A DNA stretch of 64,000 nucleotides from positions 33,137 to 97,136 of the forward strand of contig DF240886.1 of the NCBI GenBank assembly GCA_000507305.1, in the 5' to 3' direction. This document shows positions 11,801-24,823 of this stretch, piece by piece; position 1 is the stretch's first letter, and each line of letters begins with the position of its first letter. The position numbers were made by a program, and so were the translations under genes. This DNA comes from Breviolum minutum Mf 1.05b.01. Lineage: Eukaryota; Sar; Dinophyceae; Suessiales; Symbiodiniaceae. The notes under the pieces are model-generated. The model had not been told where the DNA came from. It worked only from the letters and a program-made list of their open reading frames with translations, and searched no databases.

Positions 11801-14800
11801 ATGTAGTTTTTTTTGCCTGCAAAACAACATCAAGAACAAGGTGGACAGACTGGAACACTGAGGTATGTGTGATTTTTGTGAACAGGCGCCCATCACCTGC
11901 GAAATGTTGTCAAACGTTGGGAAACTAGATCCAAATGGGGTAAGGCTAGGGCCGAAATCCGTCCACTTGCCTACCTTTGGTCACGTACCAGATACCAGCC
12001 GCTGCTCGTATAAATGGTAAAATATGGTGCAATGACACTGACAATGATGTGATATTTTATCGTTGTCTGTTGTCAGGAGAATTTGGAATCAAAAGATTTG
12101 GGCTTCGTGGTGTCAGCGGTCGCTGAACGGGCTGGCAAAATGGCATCACATGTCTACGGCTGCCGGATCATACAGAGGCAAGGCTTCGCAGGGTGCAGGA
12201 TGTTTTGTGTAACAAAGAGGCAAAAACTCGGTGTCAACAAGAGATTTTTAGAGGGGTTGCAGCGGGTACTCAACCCTGTGTCACGGCTTCTCATAGTTTG
12301 ATTCAGCTGAAGAGAGCCACATAGCCACAGGCCATTCCATCCAAATCCCACAAGGGGAGGCATGTATTCAACTGTTTCGCTAAGAAGCGATTACAAATAT
12401 ATTCAGAATAATATTTAATATATTAGTAATATAAAATACTATATTTTATAATATTCTAATATAAGATATAAAATATAATTTGATATATATGATTTATAAT
12501 ATATCATATTTAATATATTTTTTTATATAGAATATTATATTTTATATTATATATGTTATATATTAGATACTATATATTATATATATTTTTATTATATATT
12601 ATATATAGAATATTACATATTATATAAGATATATATAATATAATATATCATATATTTTCAGAATGATATACAAGTATAGACTTCCTTAAGTACATCTTGA
12701 TTTGAAATGCATTTTATTCGCTGGTGCCATTTCACCTAAGTTTGATGTTGCCCTGCATGCCTTGCCGCAGTCTGGCTCTGGGACCCGTGATTTTTGCAGT
12801 GTTCACGCCAACGCCCGTGTGGCTCCGTGCCATGTCCTATGATGATGGGGAACCAGAGAGGCAGGTTGACATGATCACAGTGTGCATTTTAACAGAAGGA
12901 AATCGCGCCAAAAGTGTGTCTTGCAATTTAGCACCTAGAAACCGCATGAATTCTGCCTGTTGTTATTGTTTATTGTTTCGAGATGCTTGTTTTGATCGTG
13001 GCTTTGAGCTTGTGTATGCTGGGGGGCCCTCAGAGTAGGGCAAGCGGAGGAAGTACGTAGAATAGGGAGTGCAAATGGCGGAGATTCAAAAGGAACCCAA
13101 ATTTCCACTCTTTCACCTGGCCAGTGGGCCACTTTAGCACATTTGCGCCAGGCAGAACAGCCAGACCAGCCAAGACTCAGGACTTTCATGCCGGTCACGT
13201 CCTTCAATGACGCCATTTGTCCAAAGAGTCAAGTGTCAAGGGATGTTGCGCAAGATATCGAGATGTTGCACTTAGACCTGCCCGGTACAAAAAAACCACC
13301 TATGCCTATACGACGTACGATTTTAGATGATTTTAGGGATATTCCATGTTTCCACTTGGCACGCCTTCCAATGGAACAATGGAATGCTGAGGGCGTCGTC
13401 TTCACCTGGCTCCTTGTCTTCGCCAAGCTTGGCTCGAAAAAAACTCTCCATGGCGGAGTTTCACAAGGCCGGGAACCTACAGGTGATTACGGTGATTCCA
13501 AGGTGAGTGTTTCTCAAACATCCCTTAAGAGACACATAAAATCCATCAACACAAATTGGACTGAACCATCTTGACTCGGAGCCACCCTGGTACTTTCGAC
13601 AATGAAGCACACCTTTTTGACTCTCCACCATCGCAACTTTTAGCAGTTTTAGAGCCCTCAGAGCTTTGAGTTTGCTTCATGAGAGGATTCTTGGGGACCA
13701 ATCCTTGAATTCCAAATAGGAAAAAAGGATTTGCAACCTTCCTCTCCCCCAAACCTCCTTGGAAACCTATCCGGAACCTTATGTGGAATCGTCCCTCAGT
13801 GACTCAGAACCTCAAAATTCAGCTTCAAAGGTGGAGGTAGTGAAGAGCGAGGCCCAGGAGTTTGGATACTGGCGGTCAAAAGTGGCAATGGCATTGGAGA
13901 GTGATTGGCTGGTCAATCTTGTGGCTGTGGTCATTGTGATGCTGGGCCAAATTTAAGGAAGATAGGAAATATCATTGCGAAAGGGACAGCATGTCCAGCT
14001 GTGACAAGTGCCATTCTTTTGATGTGAGTTATCCTCGTGTTTATGACCCACGAGGACCGACACTGTGTTCACCTTGATCGACACAGATGCACGTGTTGAC
14101 GGTGGTGAAGCGCCACCCTACATCTTTGTGGTCGGTGAAGTCTGCTTGGGCATATATACCCTGGAGCTGATGGCTGGTTTCTTTGTGGATGGACGAAATT
14201 ACTTCAAGAAGAAGGCCATACTTTTTGATCTCTTCACAGTCTACTTGGCATTTTTCAGCAACTCTTTCCTGTCCCACTGTTTAAAAGTGTTTATTGGCAG
14301 CTTCATATGTTCCAATGTTTAAAGTGATATGATATACATAAATAGCTAGATATGATGTATATATATAACTATAACATGATATGACAATATCTGTTTGTAG
14401 TGTCCTGGAGGTTTTTGGAGTCTGAGGGGCCCGGGCAGTTGGTGGCTCTGAGGTGCTCTGTGGCTATTTGCATACGGTCTTCCAGCTCTTTCAGGGCCCG
14501 GGGGATGGAGATTTTCGGAGGAGGATTTGGGGTGAGATCATTGGGGTCTCAAGCTATTGGGATAGACATAGTAATACAATGTAATACATCATCATACATC
14601 ATATCATTGATATCATGTTATCATGTCATCTCGTATCGTCAGGTGGAAGTTTCAGAAGGGACAGGCAACCCATATCAAGGGCAAGATTCGGCAAGATGCT
14701 GCGGATAGTACGGAAAACGTTTCTTTGTGGGTCAAGGTATCTCTTCATCTTACCTTTTCTCACGTCCTTCTCTTGGCATCTCTGCTTATCATGTTTCCTC

Positions 14801-17800
14801 TCTAAACTTTTGCTTACAGTTCAACCGCATCTGTCTCCCTTGACTTGTCTTTCTTCTCATCTCTGCGTTCTCTGCATTGTCTTGCAGCAGGCATATCTTT
14901 CTCTCCGGGGCTGCTGTGATGTGGTGTGACGTATCGTGACGTGATATCTGATCTGATGTGAAGTGTGATGCGTGTTTTAGCGTGCACTGTGATATGTAAT
15001 GCGCTGCCTGATATGATGTGTGAGTCCAGTAATACTCAGTAACGAACTATGAAGATGCGAGCCAAGCAAATTCTGGAGATGTCCTCCAAAAATAGAAGAT
15101 GACAATGCGAAATCGCGACGACTCTCAACGTTTTGTCATGACTGCCTGACCTCCCGATATCATTTGGCAAAACTCGACTCCAATTACTAGAAATCCCCAA
15201 CTCTTGGCAGCTTAGCATGATTTGATGGCATGGTATTGTTACATCATCTCATCTCATGCCTTCAATTTTGCCCTGGGAGGTGTGATCCCCGCTGAACTCA
15301 GTTTCTTGGGTGACTTGCGGCTGCTGCGAGTCATTCGAGTATTGCGAGTGGCCAGAATTCTGCAGAAATCCCGTTCATTGAGGCTGGGATCTACTGAGGG
15401 AGTTCGGAATCGAATTGCATCCCCCTATCAAATCCACTTTTATTTTTGATTATTTTTGTGTATAATAAATATAATTTACATACGCATGTATATATATATA
15501 TATTTATGTACAGAGACATCCATATTTGTATATATATATATATATGTAATTCTTTCTATATAATATGTATCCATCTCTCACAAAGGTTGAGAGACAAAGA
15601 GAGGGAGAGAGAGAGAAACAGCAGAGGTGATACCTGGTAAGATGTGAAATGGATACAAGTGCTACACAAACATGATCTTTCATGACTTTCCTGATTTCCA
15701 TTTCCCAGGGTTTTCCGTTATGTTGCCTTCCGGCAAAATGTGCGAAGCAGACCAGGGAACTCCAGAAATTGGTCAGCATGATGGCAACCTGCCTGAAGGC
15801 GCCCTTTGAGTGGTGGGGTTTTCGTTTTGGTGATCCTAGTCGATGGATGTGGACAACACAAGATATAATATCATACAGCAAAAGACTACATTCATTTGAA
15901 TTTCGCTTGTTTCATTGTGCCATGTCAGGCTTTGGGTTGGTCCTTCCTTTTCTGTTTTGGCTTCATGACAATTTGGGCAATGCTTTTGGTTGAGTTTGTG
16001 CATCCCATCATCCGGACCATGCACAAGCAAGGGATAGCGTTTCAGGACAGGCCAGGGCTTCGAGATCTTCCTATCACCTAAGATATATGTGGTTTGTGAC
16101 GAAGCACCAAGACATTGTAGGCAGTAACAATCTATCTATAATTTTGACACGTCCTGGCTAACGTTCTGCGTGATACTTTGAAACTGTGTAATTACATGGT
16201 ATTGGTTCTCGCATAGGGTTTGAAACACGTGCCTAGCCACTTTGCTAGCACTTTGCTTGAATATACAACGCCCTCCGCACCGACATATTCATGCCCATGC
16301 GCTTTCTTACATAACAAGTCACATACGCATATTGCATCACATTGTCATCCTTTCCATCTACTCGTTCTTCCACTGTTGCACAGCGTTCATTTCCTTCAAA
16401 TGACCTTCTCAGGGATCCAGTTCTGAACCAACTGAAAGCCTGGCGTTTCAGTTTTCACATGGCTTGGCCGTTGAAGTCCCAGGACTGCAGCGAATGCTTG
16501 TCGGCAACATCTTCAGTGATGAGAGCCAACCTGCTGTTGTTCAAGACGGTTATTGCAGGTGACAGTTGGGGCCAGTTGGCCGTTCCCGTCATCGAGTATA
16601 GCCCTGCCACGATGCTGATCTTCTGCGGCAGCTTAATGACTGTGGTCTTTGGAGTCCTCAACATGATTGTCGCAGAAACTTGGCGAAGTCGCCCCGTGTG
16701 TTGAGTAAGAAATGGTAAGAACGTGTGATGTCCTTGTTCATAAAGATGGGGTGTGGAAACAGCATGTATATGCGGCAATCATGCAGACACCCAAAACTTT
16801 TGCCACACGCTTTTTGCCACGAGAATTTCCAAGATATGTGCAACAATCCTTGGCATGTAGGGTGGGTGGTGGGGTGTTTGATGCGATGATGGTGAGGTGG
16901 TGGTTGACTCCTTTGCAGAGAGTCGCCAACATGATGTGTTGCACTTAGCTGAAGAACTGGAGCACGAAGACATCAATGAAAAGAGGCCGGCAAAACGCAA
17001 CTGTGCGTTGGAGATGCCTGGAGCAGACGTGTGGATGCCTTGCAACATCTTGCAACACTTGTTCGGGAAGTGTTTTATCCCAAATCGATATCGGTAGCTT
17101 ATGATTTTAACTGCATTGATTTATATGTATGTATATAATCTACGTATGTATATATATATAGATACGTATATTTACATGTACCCTTCTTCAAAGACATTGA
17201 TTTGATCTGCGTCATGTAGACACCGAACCCCAGTTCAATGAGATGTCTGCATGCAGTGATTACATGTGAGTAGGTTTATGTATGCACACATGCCCCAATG
17301 TAATGGTGTTTCCTGCACCATGGGTGACCCTAGAGTCCCTAGAGAGTCCCTAGAGAATTTACAGTTGAAATCTATTTTGATTACCGTGGATTAAAAGCGT
17401 TGCCTGGCCGTTCCCTCATCCCGCACCCCCCAAAAAGTGGTAGTCCCCAAGTCCAAGTCGGACCCCCTATTGGTTTTTGAAGGTCCCTCATTTTGGAAGT
17501 GAACAAAAAACATGCTTATTTTTTGTGATGACACTAATACGGTAGGGCTAGTACACGGCGGCTGTTCTGGAGGTTCTTGGAGACAATCTTCAATCGCTTG
17601 GACGTGTCCAAGAAGGGCGACCTGACTTTAGAGGACTTAGTTAAGGGTGCTCGAACAGATCCAGAGTTCCAAAGCAGACTCCGGGTCATGGACATAGATC
17701 AAGCGGACTTGGAGCAACTCTTTGAAATGATGCCCGGCATGACAAAGTGAGGCCGAGTCGAGCAAATATCAACAGAAAAACTAGGTTATATATCCATACT

Positions 17801-20800
17801 TACAACAAAGTCACATCCTTCTCGAAGGCCTTTGCAAGGTCCACGCAGATTATTTTTCCAACAGCAGAATGAATGCTTTTATGGGGTCTTTGCACAGCAT
17901 TGATTTCGGGGGGTTTTGCTTTGTGTTTGGAATGCAAAGGGGGCGATTTGCTTTTTTGGAAGAGGTGTTCGCCTGGCAAGTCGGCAAAGTTATAGTTATG
18001 CGTGTAGGTTGCGAGGCGGGTGTGCTTGTAAAGGGCAATATTGAATGCAAAGCGGGCACTTTGCTTTCTGAATGCGTTTGTGAAAAAGGGTTGATGCAAA
18101 GAAAAGGTGGTATTTGATGTCTGCAAACCTCCTTGCTGTTGGGGATAATTACCACCTACGCTTATTTTTCCTCTTCCCCAATTCACGATCAGAGTCCCAA
18201 GGATTGATGAAGATGCTTCTGGCTCCATCGAAAAGGAAGAGTTCATCCGACCGTTGAGTCGCTGGATTCACGATTCCAAGACAGCCCCGCGCTTCGTAAA
18301 GTACAATGTGGATAGGGTTCTGCATCAGCAGGACGGTGTGTGTTGTGCACGGGTGTTTGCCTGAGGGTTTGCATTTTTGTCACGATTTCAACTAGAATTG
18401 AAAGCAATTTCTACTAATCAGATTTTGGATCTAATTAGATGTGCTGGATGCAAGATTGGATTGTTTCAGAGTGAAGGTGTGGGAGTGTCAAAATAGAGTT
18501 TGATGCTGGCGCTAAGCTCCCAATGTTTTCACCTTTCAGTGTCACGAGGAAGAGATTCTGAAACTGAACCATCAGCATTTCCATATCCTTCAGGCTGGTG
18601 TCCCTGGGTTGGATTGCATAGCTCTGCCTAGGTCTAGTTTTTCTGCCATGATGGCGTCACATGCAAGTGTTGATGAGAAATATCTTGAAGCCTTTGATGA
18701 CTGAAAACGGTCCAGTCCAAAATTGAAGGTTTACAGTTGTCCACGGTTGGGAGGCCAGAATGGATGAGCTTGCTGAACAGTTGGCACGACAGCTACAAGT
18801 AAATCCTGAGCCTTGCGATACCGATGAAATTCATCCGTCACGGTCCTGGCTTTCGTCTCCGACCATACCAGCTTCGTTTAATTGGTTGGATGGCCCGGAG
18901 TTTCAAAAAGAACCAGGCGTCCTGGATTTGAAGATCTTAGATCTGAGCCAGCCCCGGACAAGTACAGCATACATCAGTATACCGCATGCCATATCAAGTA
19001 TCACCAAATGACGTTGGTGTTTTTGTTCTGTTCACGGATTTAGGATCAGGTGATATCAGGTGTGCAATTTTGGGTTACCAACCTACCAACGATGCGCCCC
19101 AGGTATAGAGCAGCCCAAGAAGTGTGCAGCTGGCGGGCCTGGAAGTCCTAAATTGTTGCCGGAACGCACGTCATTGCGGAGTCACAGAGGGAGCGGGAAA
19201 GCCAAGCAATTGGCAGGTGACCTGGCTATGAAATCCTTCAGGTTTTGTGAGTGAGGCATCTGCGGCTGAGTGTCATGAGATGTTATGAGGGGCTACATGG
19301 GACGATATTGGGGAAGTCCTGCCAAAATGTCGATAAACACGAGGAAAAAGTCGTCTTGATTTTTTTCAGAGGGTCTCTAACAGCACATTCACGTCATCAT
19401 TGTTTATTGTATCTTGACAATCGAGGTGAAGGTGATGACCCAAGGGCTACCATATGAGGCAGTGAAATTAATCCACTCAGCTTCACCAGAGACGACAAAG
19501 CACGTTATGCAGGGAGCTCACTGGGTATGAATCGAGGAACAGCATCCAGTCCACACTACCGTGGGTCATGTGTTTGGCATGCCTTGGTCATATGCACATC
19601 CGGGTGACCCGCTTTGTGCAGGAAGTTTCACCTTTTCTCGGCGAGGAACCCACATCCAGCACCAACTTGGATGAATGAAACAAATGAAATTTCATGAAAT
19701 CATTCTTTCTCAATTTGGAGATCGATTTCCTAGATGTTTTCATGCAGTGGATCATTGCAGTGGATATGATATTCGGTGGTGCTGGTCTGCCAGCAATCAT
19801 CTGGGGTAGGACCGCTTGCCTGCTAGGAGTCAATCCGAAGAAAAGGGTCAGGGCTGTAAAGTTGATGGGGGGCGTGACGAAGCCTTCTGCCTTCCACGAC
19901 GAGCAACTGCTTTTTGATTTTTTGCTTGTAATTGACATTGACTGATGCACTTGAGTAATTCCACAAATGTATGTTCTACACTTACTGTATGTAGTATGTA
20001 GTGGGGTGCGCCATTCTTCGTGTGAACCTTTGTGGGCAAAGGATGAAAACGAGTAGATCACGTTTTGTTACATCCCATGGTCGTTGATGCACTGAACCTA
20101 TGCTCAAATCAGCGCTAGCATGCCCTATACATAGAACAGATCTCTATCCCTGCTTTCCAAGCCATTGCTCACAGGAATATGGTTTCATGAACTGTTTCCA
20201 CTGAAGGATGGACCAAGATTGCGGTTAGCCTTTGAATGCGTTTGATTCATTTTGTACCTGGACTTTTTGTTGACATACTATTGATGGAAGCAATCCCAAA
20301 CTACCACTTGGGATTTTAATGGATGATTCTCCATATCAACTGGTGAATCCCGGATTTTTGAACCATCAACAGATTGATCTGGGATCTGGCTCTTCGGAAA
20401 GGTTGCTGGAGCACTGCCAACTGGAGGAGTTGCAGACAGTGTTGGATCCCATCGTTGCGGCAGCAGCCAAACTCGCAAAGGAGCCCACGCTTCGGATGGG
20501 AAGTCTCATGAGTTTCACAGAGTCCCCAAAGACTTCTGAGTCACAGATCCTATCAGCCATTATCAGCCTATCACAAAGCCAAAAACTGTGCTGACTTTTT
20601 GGGTGCGGTTCCACGGTGCCACAATTCTTGGCATCCTTTGAAAAGGACAACCACGCCAATTATGTCATCCAGTGCATCCTTGAGCGAGGCCGTTTCGAGG
20701 ACAAGAAGCAAATCGTTGAGGCTGGAAGCAGCGCCGGAGCTCAGAGCCTTCATGAATTCACTTTCGCTGACAACTCTGTGAGGTTATTACGGAAAGCGTA

Positions 20801-23024
20801 TTGGACTTTGCCAAGAACAAGGCCAGGGTATGGCCATTTGCCATGCTAAGACTGTCCTCTCTAGTGAACAGGTATGAGAAAGTGAAAGTGTATCCATCTT
20901 AAACAGACATCTCTCATTTGTTGCTTTTGTCGTGTTGGTTGTGTGAGAACCAGGTTTCAAGCAACGTGGTGGAGAAATGCTTCGAAATCTCCACCGTAGG
21001 ACTGGCCTTGGGTGGTTTGGTTCAATCCCTGGATGTTTGGATGTGTTTGGGCGCGAGGAAGCCATGCCGGAGATCTGGTGCAAGAGAGGTTGGGGTCCTT
21101 AGATTTCCCTGAAGTCAAGCCCGGATTGGCCGGATTGGGAGCTGGGGTTATTCGTTGACCAATTTGATCTGCTGTCCCACTCGCAGCAGGACTTAGGAAT
21201 GTTAAGCCGTCGAAAAATGGCGACATACAAGATCAATCAAAATCATACAAGACCATGGCTTAAGATGATTTAAGAGCATGTTGTCATGGTCACAGATCGA
21301 GAGCTCCTGAGAGTCCTTTGGCGCCCAGCCCCTCGCACTTTTAAGGAAACAACATGTTTTCCCATGGCTGTAGAGGATATAGTGGCTCGAGCAGCGAGCG
21401 GCTCTGTTGAGTTGGGTTCAAGGTCTAGAGTCTAGACTTTCACCGCCTTTCACCGCATTGTACATGAAGACTTGTGTGTTGCTTCGCAGCAAACCATGAA
21501 GGATCGACTTGAAACAAGCCTCCATCATCCATCCTGGATACTTTTTCATCCTCTTCCAGGCTGCGCAAATCCAGTCCTGGTCACTGACTTTGCGAGATAT
21601 GTCTCGGGGTCGCTCTTTTGGAATTGGCCCTTGGCTACGGTCTGTGCCGTTTCCAGTTTTTTGCTTGGTATGCCGAGAAAACGTGGTAATGTGTGGGCAG
21701 AATGGCATTCAACGCACCTCATGACGGCATCTTGAGGTCGCTCCTTCTGGCAAAATTGGCAGTCTTCGTTTTCAGCGTGCAGGGTTCTGGGACTTTCACT
21801 TTTGCTCTTGGATATGGATCCTTTTTGAATGGTCCTGGGGCCTGCTTTGGATTTTACAGGATCTGGAAGCACATGGGGCCACAGGTTCACAGTCGCATGA
21901 TCTTATTTTTTGCAGTGCTGTAGCAGTCCCTGGCATCCTTGGAAAGACAACAACCTGCAAGTGAGTCATCTCTGGTCTTGTCATTCTCTCTTGGAGACGC
22001 TCACATATAGTAATTAACGCGAGTTGTTGCATCCATCTTGTTTATATAACCAGGGGATGAAAGAGGGAGGTGGTGCTGCTTCAATACGAAAGTTTGTTTT
22101 TCGCAACATTCACCCACTACATGCTGATCCAATGGTGCGCTTCTTCTTCTTCTTCTTCTTCTTCTTCTTCTTCGGCTTCCACACATCTGACTTGGTGTTT
22201 TGCTCCAGTAGTGGTGTGTTAATGCATGGTGAAGCCGCGTGAGTTTAAAAAGGAATATGGCAGCGGGGCATGGGAGGCAAACGATGCTTAGAGCTCTCCA
22301 GTCAACCGATATGGAAAAACGAAGATGAAAGCAGAAGGAAATAAGTGGCGTAAGTGTCACATGAGCTGGTCGCTAGTAGTGGCGTCACCCCTGGAATCAC
22401 CAATTCTGGAATCGATTTAGGCTGAAGATGTGAGCTAAGCTAGCTGACATTCAGAATTGGAAGCGGGTTTGACCTCACAATAGTCAATAGTCACTGCGTT
22501 TCCTTCAGGAGCTGGAATTGTTGCATGCAGGGTCTCACTATTGCAGACACCGTAAATTACTTGAAAAACACAACAGCATCATACTATGACTGAGGGGGTT
22601 ATCCACAATAGTAATAGTGGTACATAGTGGTAGCGTAAGAACCCCAAATGACCATAGGTTGGATTTGGGCAGCACTAGTTTTGAGCTATTCAGTACCATT
22701 ACATGCCAAGTTTGGAAGTTTGGACTTTCGTATTGTGAATGATGTAGGTTTAGGTACCAAGAGTTGTCAATGGACTTATGGATCTAAATCTTTTTGTACA
22801 GGATCTATACTTGTAGCAGCTCGCTGGTGCCACTGTGCCTCTGAGGTCGGCGCTGATGCGAGCGGTGCTGGGTGAGAAATCGGATCCCAACGCGCCCATT
22901 ACCAGGCTGATGAAGGCGTGGTTCTTGGGACCAGGGTAGCAAGGCAGCTTTGGCAGTTTGCAGGACTTCAGTCCTGTTGACCGATATGATCTAATGCATG
23001 TCATTTCGCTATGAAAGCTTGGCT

Positions 23025-23061
<37 letters not shown>

Positions 23062-24766
23062 GCCTCTAGCTATAGGCCATGTTTTCACAGTTTGTATTCG
23101 TACTGAAAATCAAAATCAAGCAAGCTTTTCCCCTTTTGGTCCACATGAGATTTCTGTTCCGCTTTTGGTGTTGGCATGCCGAAAATTTTGGAGAAATCTC
23201 CGATAGTGGAGAGTGGAAATTCTGGATGCTTTTGGAAAGTGATTATGGGTCAAGCTTAGTACCATTTGAGCCACATGAAATCATCACTGGTGGACCCGAA
23301 CCAGCTGTTTAAAGCTGGACTGAGAGATGGTGATGGCCTGACCATTTCCAGAGCCATACGAATGGGTGCAGATGACGAACGCGCTCAACGAATGAGACTA
23401 AGTCAGGAAAATGTGCAATGTCTTGCAGAGAATCTGCAAAGAGTTCCGGAATCCGAGTCCATGATTTCGGATCTCGTTCCAGAACAAAGCGAGGAACCAA
23501 GGACCTTGGACACCTTGGAGGGGCGCATGGAAACATGTAAGGTTTGTGGTGGGGAAGAGATGTCCGAAGACATGTTTGATTTTTGCTGCCCGGGCCAGGG
23601 GCCGATGTGTGCCTCGTGTAACGAAGCCAGGCAAAAATGCTTGGTGTGCTTTGCAGAGACGCCAGGGCGGCCAAGAAAAGCGTCCTACTCAAGAGTGGAG
23701 AACCAACAGATTGTAACACTCCTATTCGACCTGAATGATCTACTCTTCTGCTTGGGAAAAGATGGAGTATGCTATGGCTGTCCTTTGTCCGGACTACAGC
23801 CAGATAGTAGCTCCAAGGTTCCCGTCCATAACCTGCCATCGATGCTGGCGCATTGTGTGCCGTTGGAGGCTCCTTTTGGACAAAGGTCCTGCCCAGAGGT
23901 TGTGCCGCTTGCACGACCTGAAGGCTATCGGAAAGTCTTTACAAGATGGCTATATCCAAGACCTGGGCTTGGTGAGCTACTCCAGTTTCTTATAGCCGAA
24001 AAGGAGCGCAAGGGGCTGGATTGGGGTATCTATTCCACGATGACCTTCAAGAATGCATTCTCCAACTTTAAGCTTGTGCTGGAGAACCAGAGCCACTTGA
24101 ATATCTTGAATGTGAATGAAGGTGCAGACAATCAATGCACCTTGAAATCACCCGGGTTTGAGCAAAAAATTTGGTTCTTCGCGCAGGAGGAGTGTGAAGG
24201 TGACAGTGATCTGAAATACAATACGGGAAACGTTGGGCAGCTTCAAAGCCCCAATGTCTTTGCAAAAACGGGTCCTCACACAGTCATTGTCTTGCCCAAT
24301 GCCAAGAAGTCTAAACTCGTGCGCCAACATTCTTTGCTGGTCGATGAGTTCGCTCCCCGGCAGCTGCGGGAGATGTCGCCGGGGACTGCCAGTGAGAGCC
24401 AATCGCAATGGCAGGAGAGGCTTCAGACGGTGATCCGCAAGTTGCAAGACGAACCTCTTGCACTAGAACAAAGTCTTCATGAGGAAAACCTACGTTTTGT
24501 CCTAGACAAGCGGCATCAGGCATGGCTAGGCCCTGCCCGTCAGCTGATTGTTGATAGCCTGGCGGAGAATGACAAGCAAAGGGCAAAGTTGACAGTGCAA
24601 TTGTCGCTGATCTTCGGCCATGCTTTGGCCCTTTGGACTTTTTAGAGCAATTACTCTATTTGCAGTGTGTGTTTAAGACTTTGTAGATTTGGTAAATGGC
24701 ACATGGATTGTTGCACGAGAAAACTCAGGCACAAAGTGGCTTGATAGCGTGCCAAAGCAATCACAG

Positions 24767-24823
<57 letters not shown>

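Larger units (their letters stand above)
12178..20401 (+). other. Intron 9 of the PUF gene, 8224 bases, GC-AG
   Basis: Begins GCAAGG after ...ATACAGAG at 12177 and ends AAAG before GTTGCTGG at 20402. It splits an Arg codon inside PUF repeat 5. It contains a nearly pure AT island (12384-12665) and a multi-exon ion channel gene on the same strand (13450 to at least 18798). From 18799 to 20401 I see short open frames (for example 18800-19010, 19090-19250 and 19700-19940) that could be final channel exons, but none is convincing. Confidence 0.85.

Noticed and set aside
23309-23914. 201-codon frame on the - strand opposite the HAD-like ORF
   Set aside because: Shadow frame; the + strand carries the Cys pairs and HAD-like motifs.
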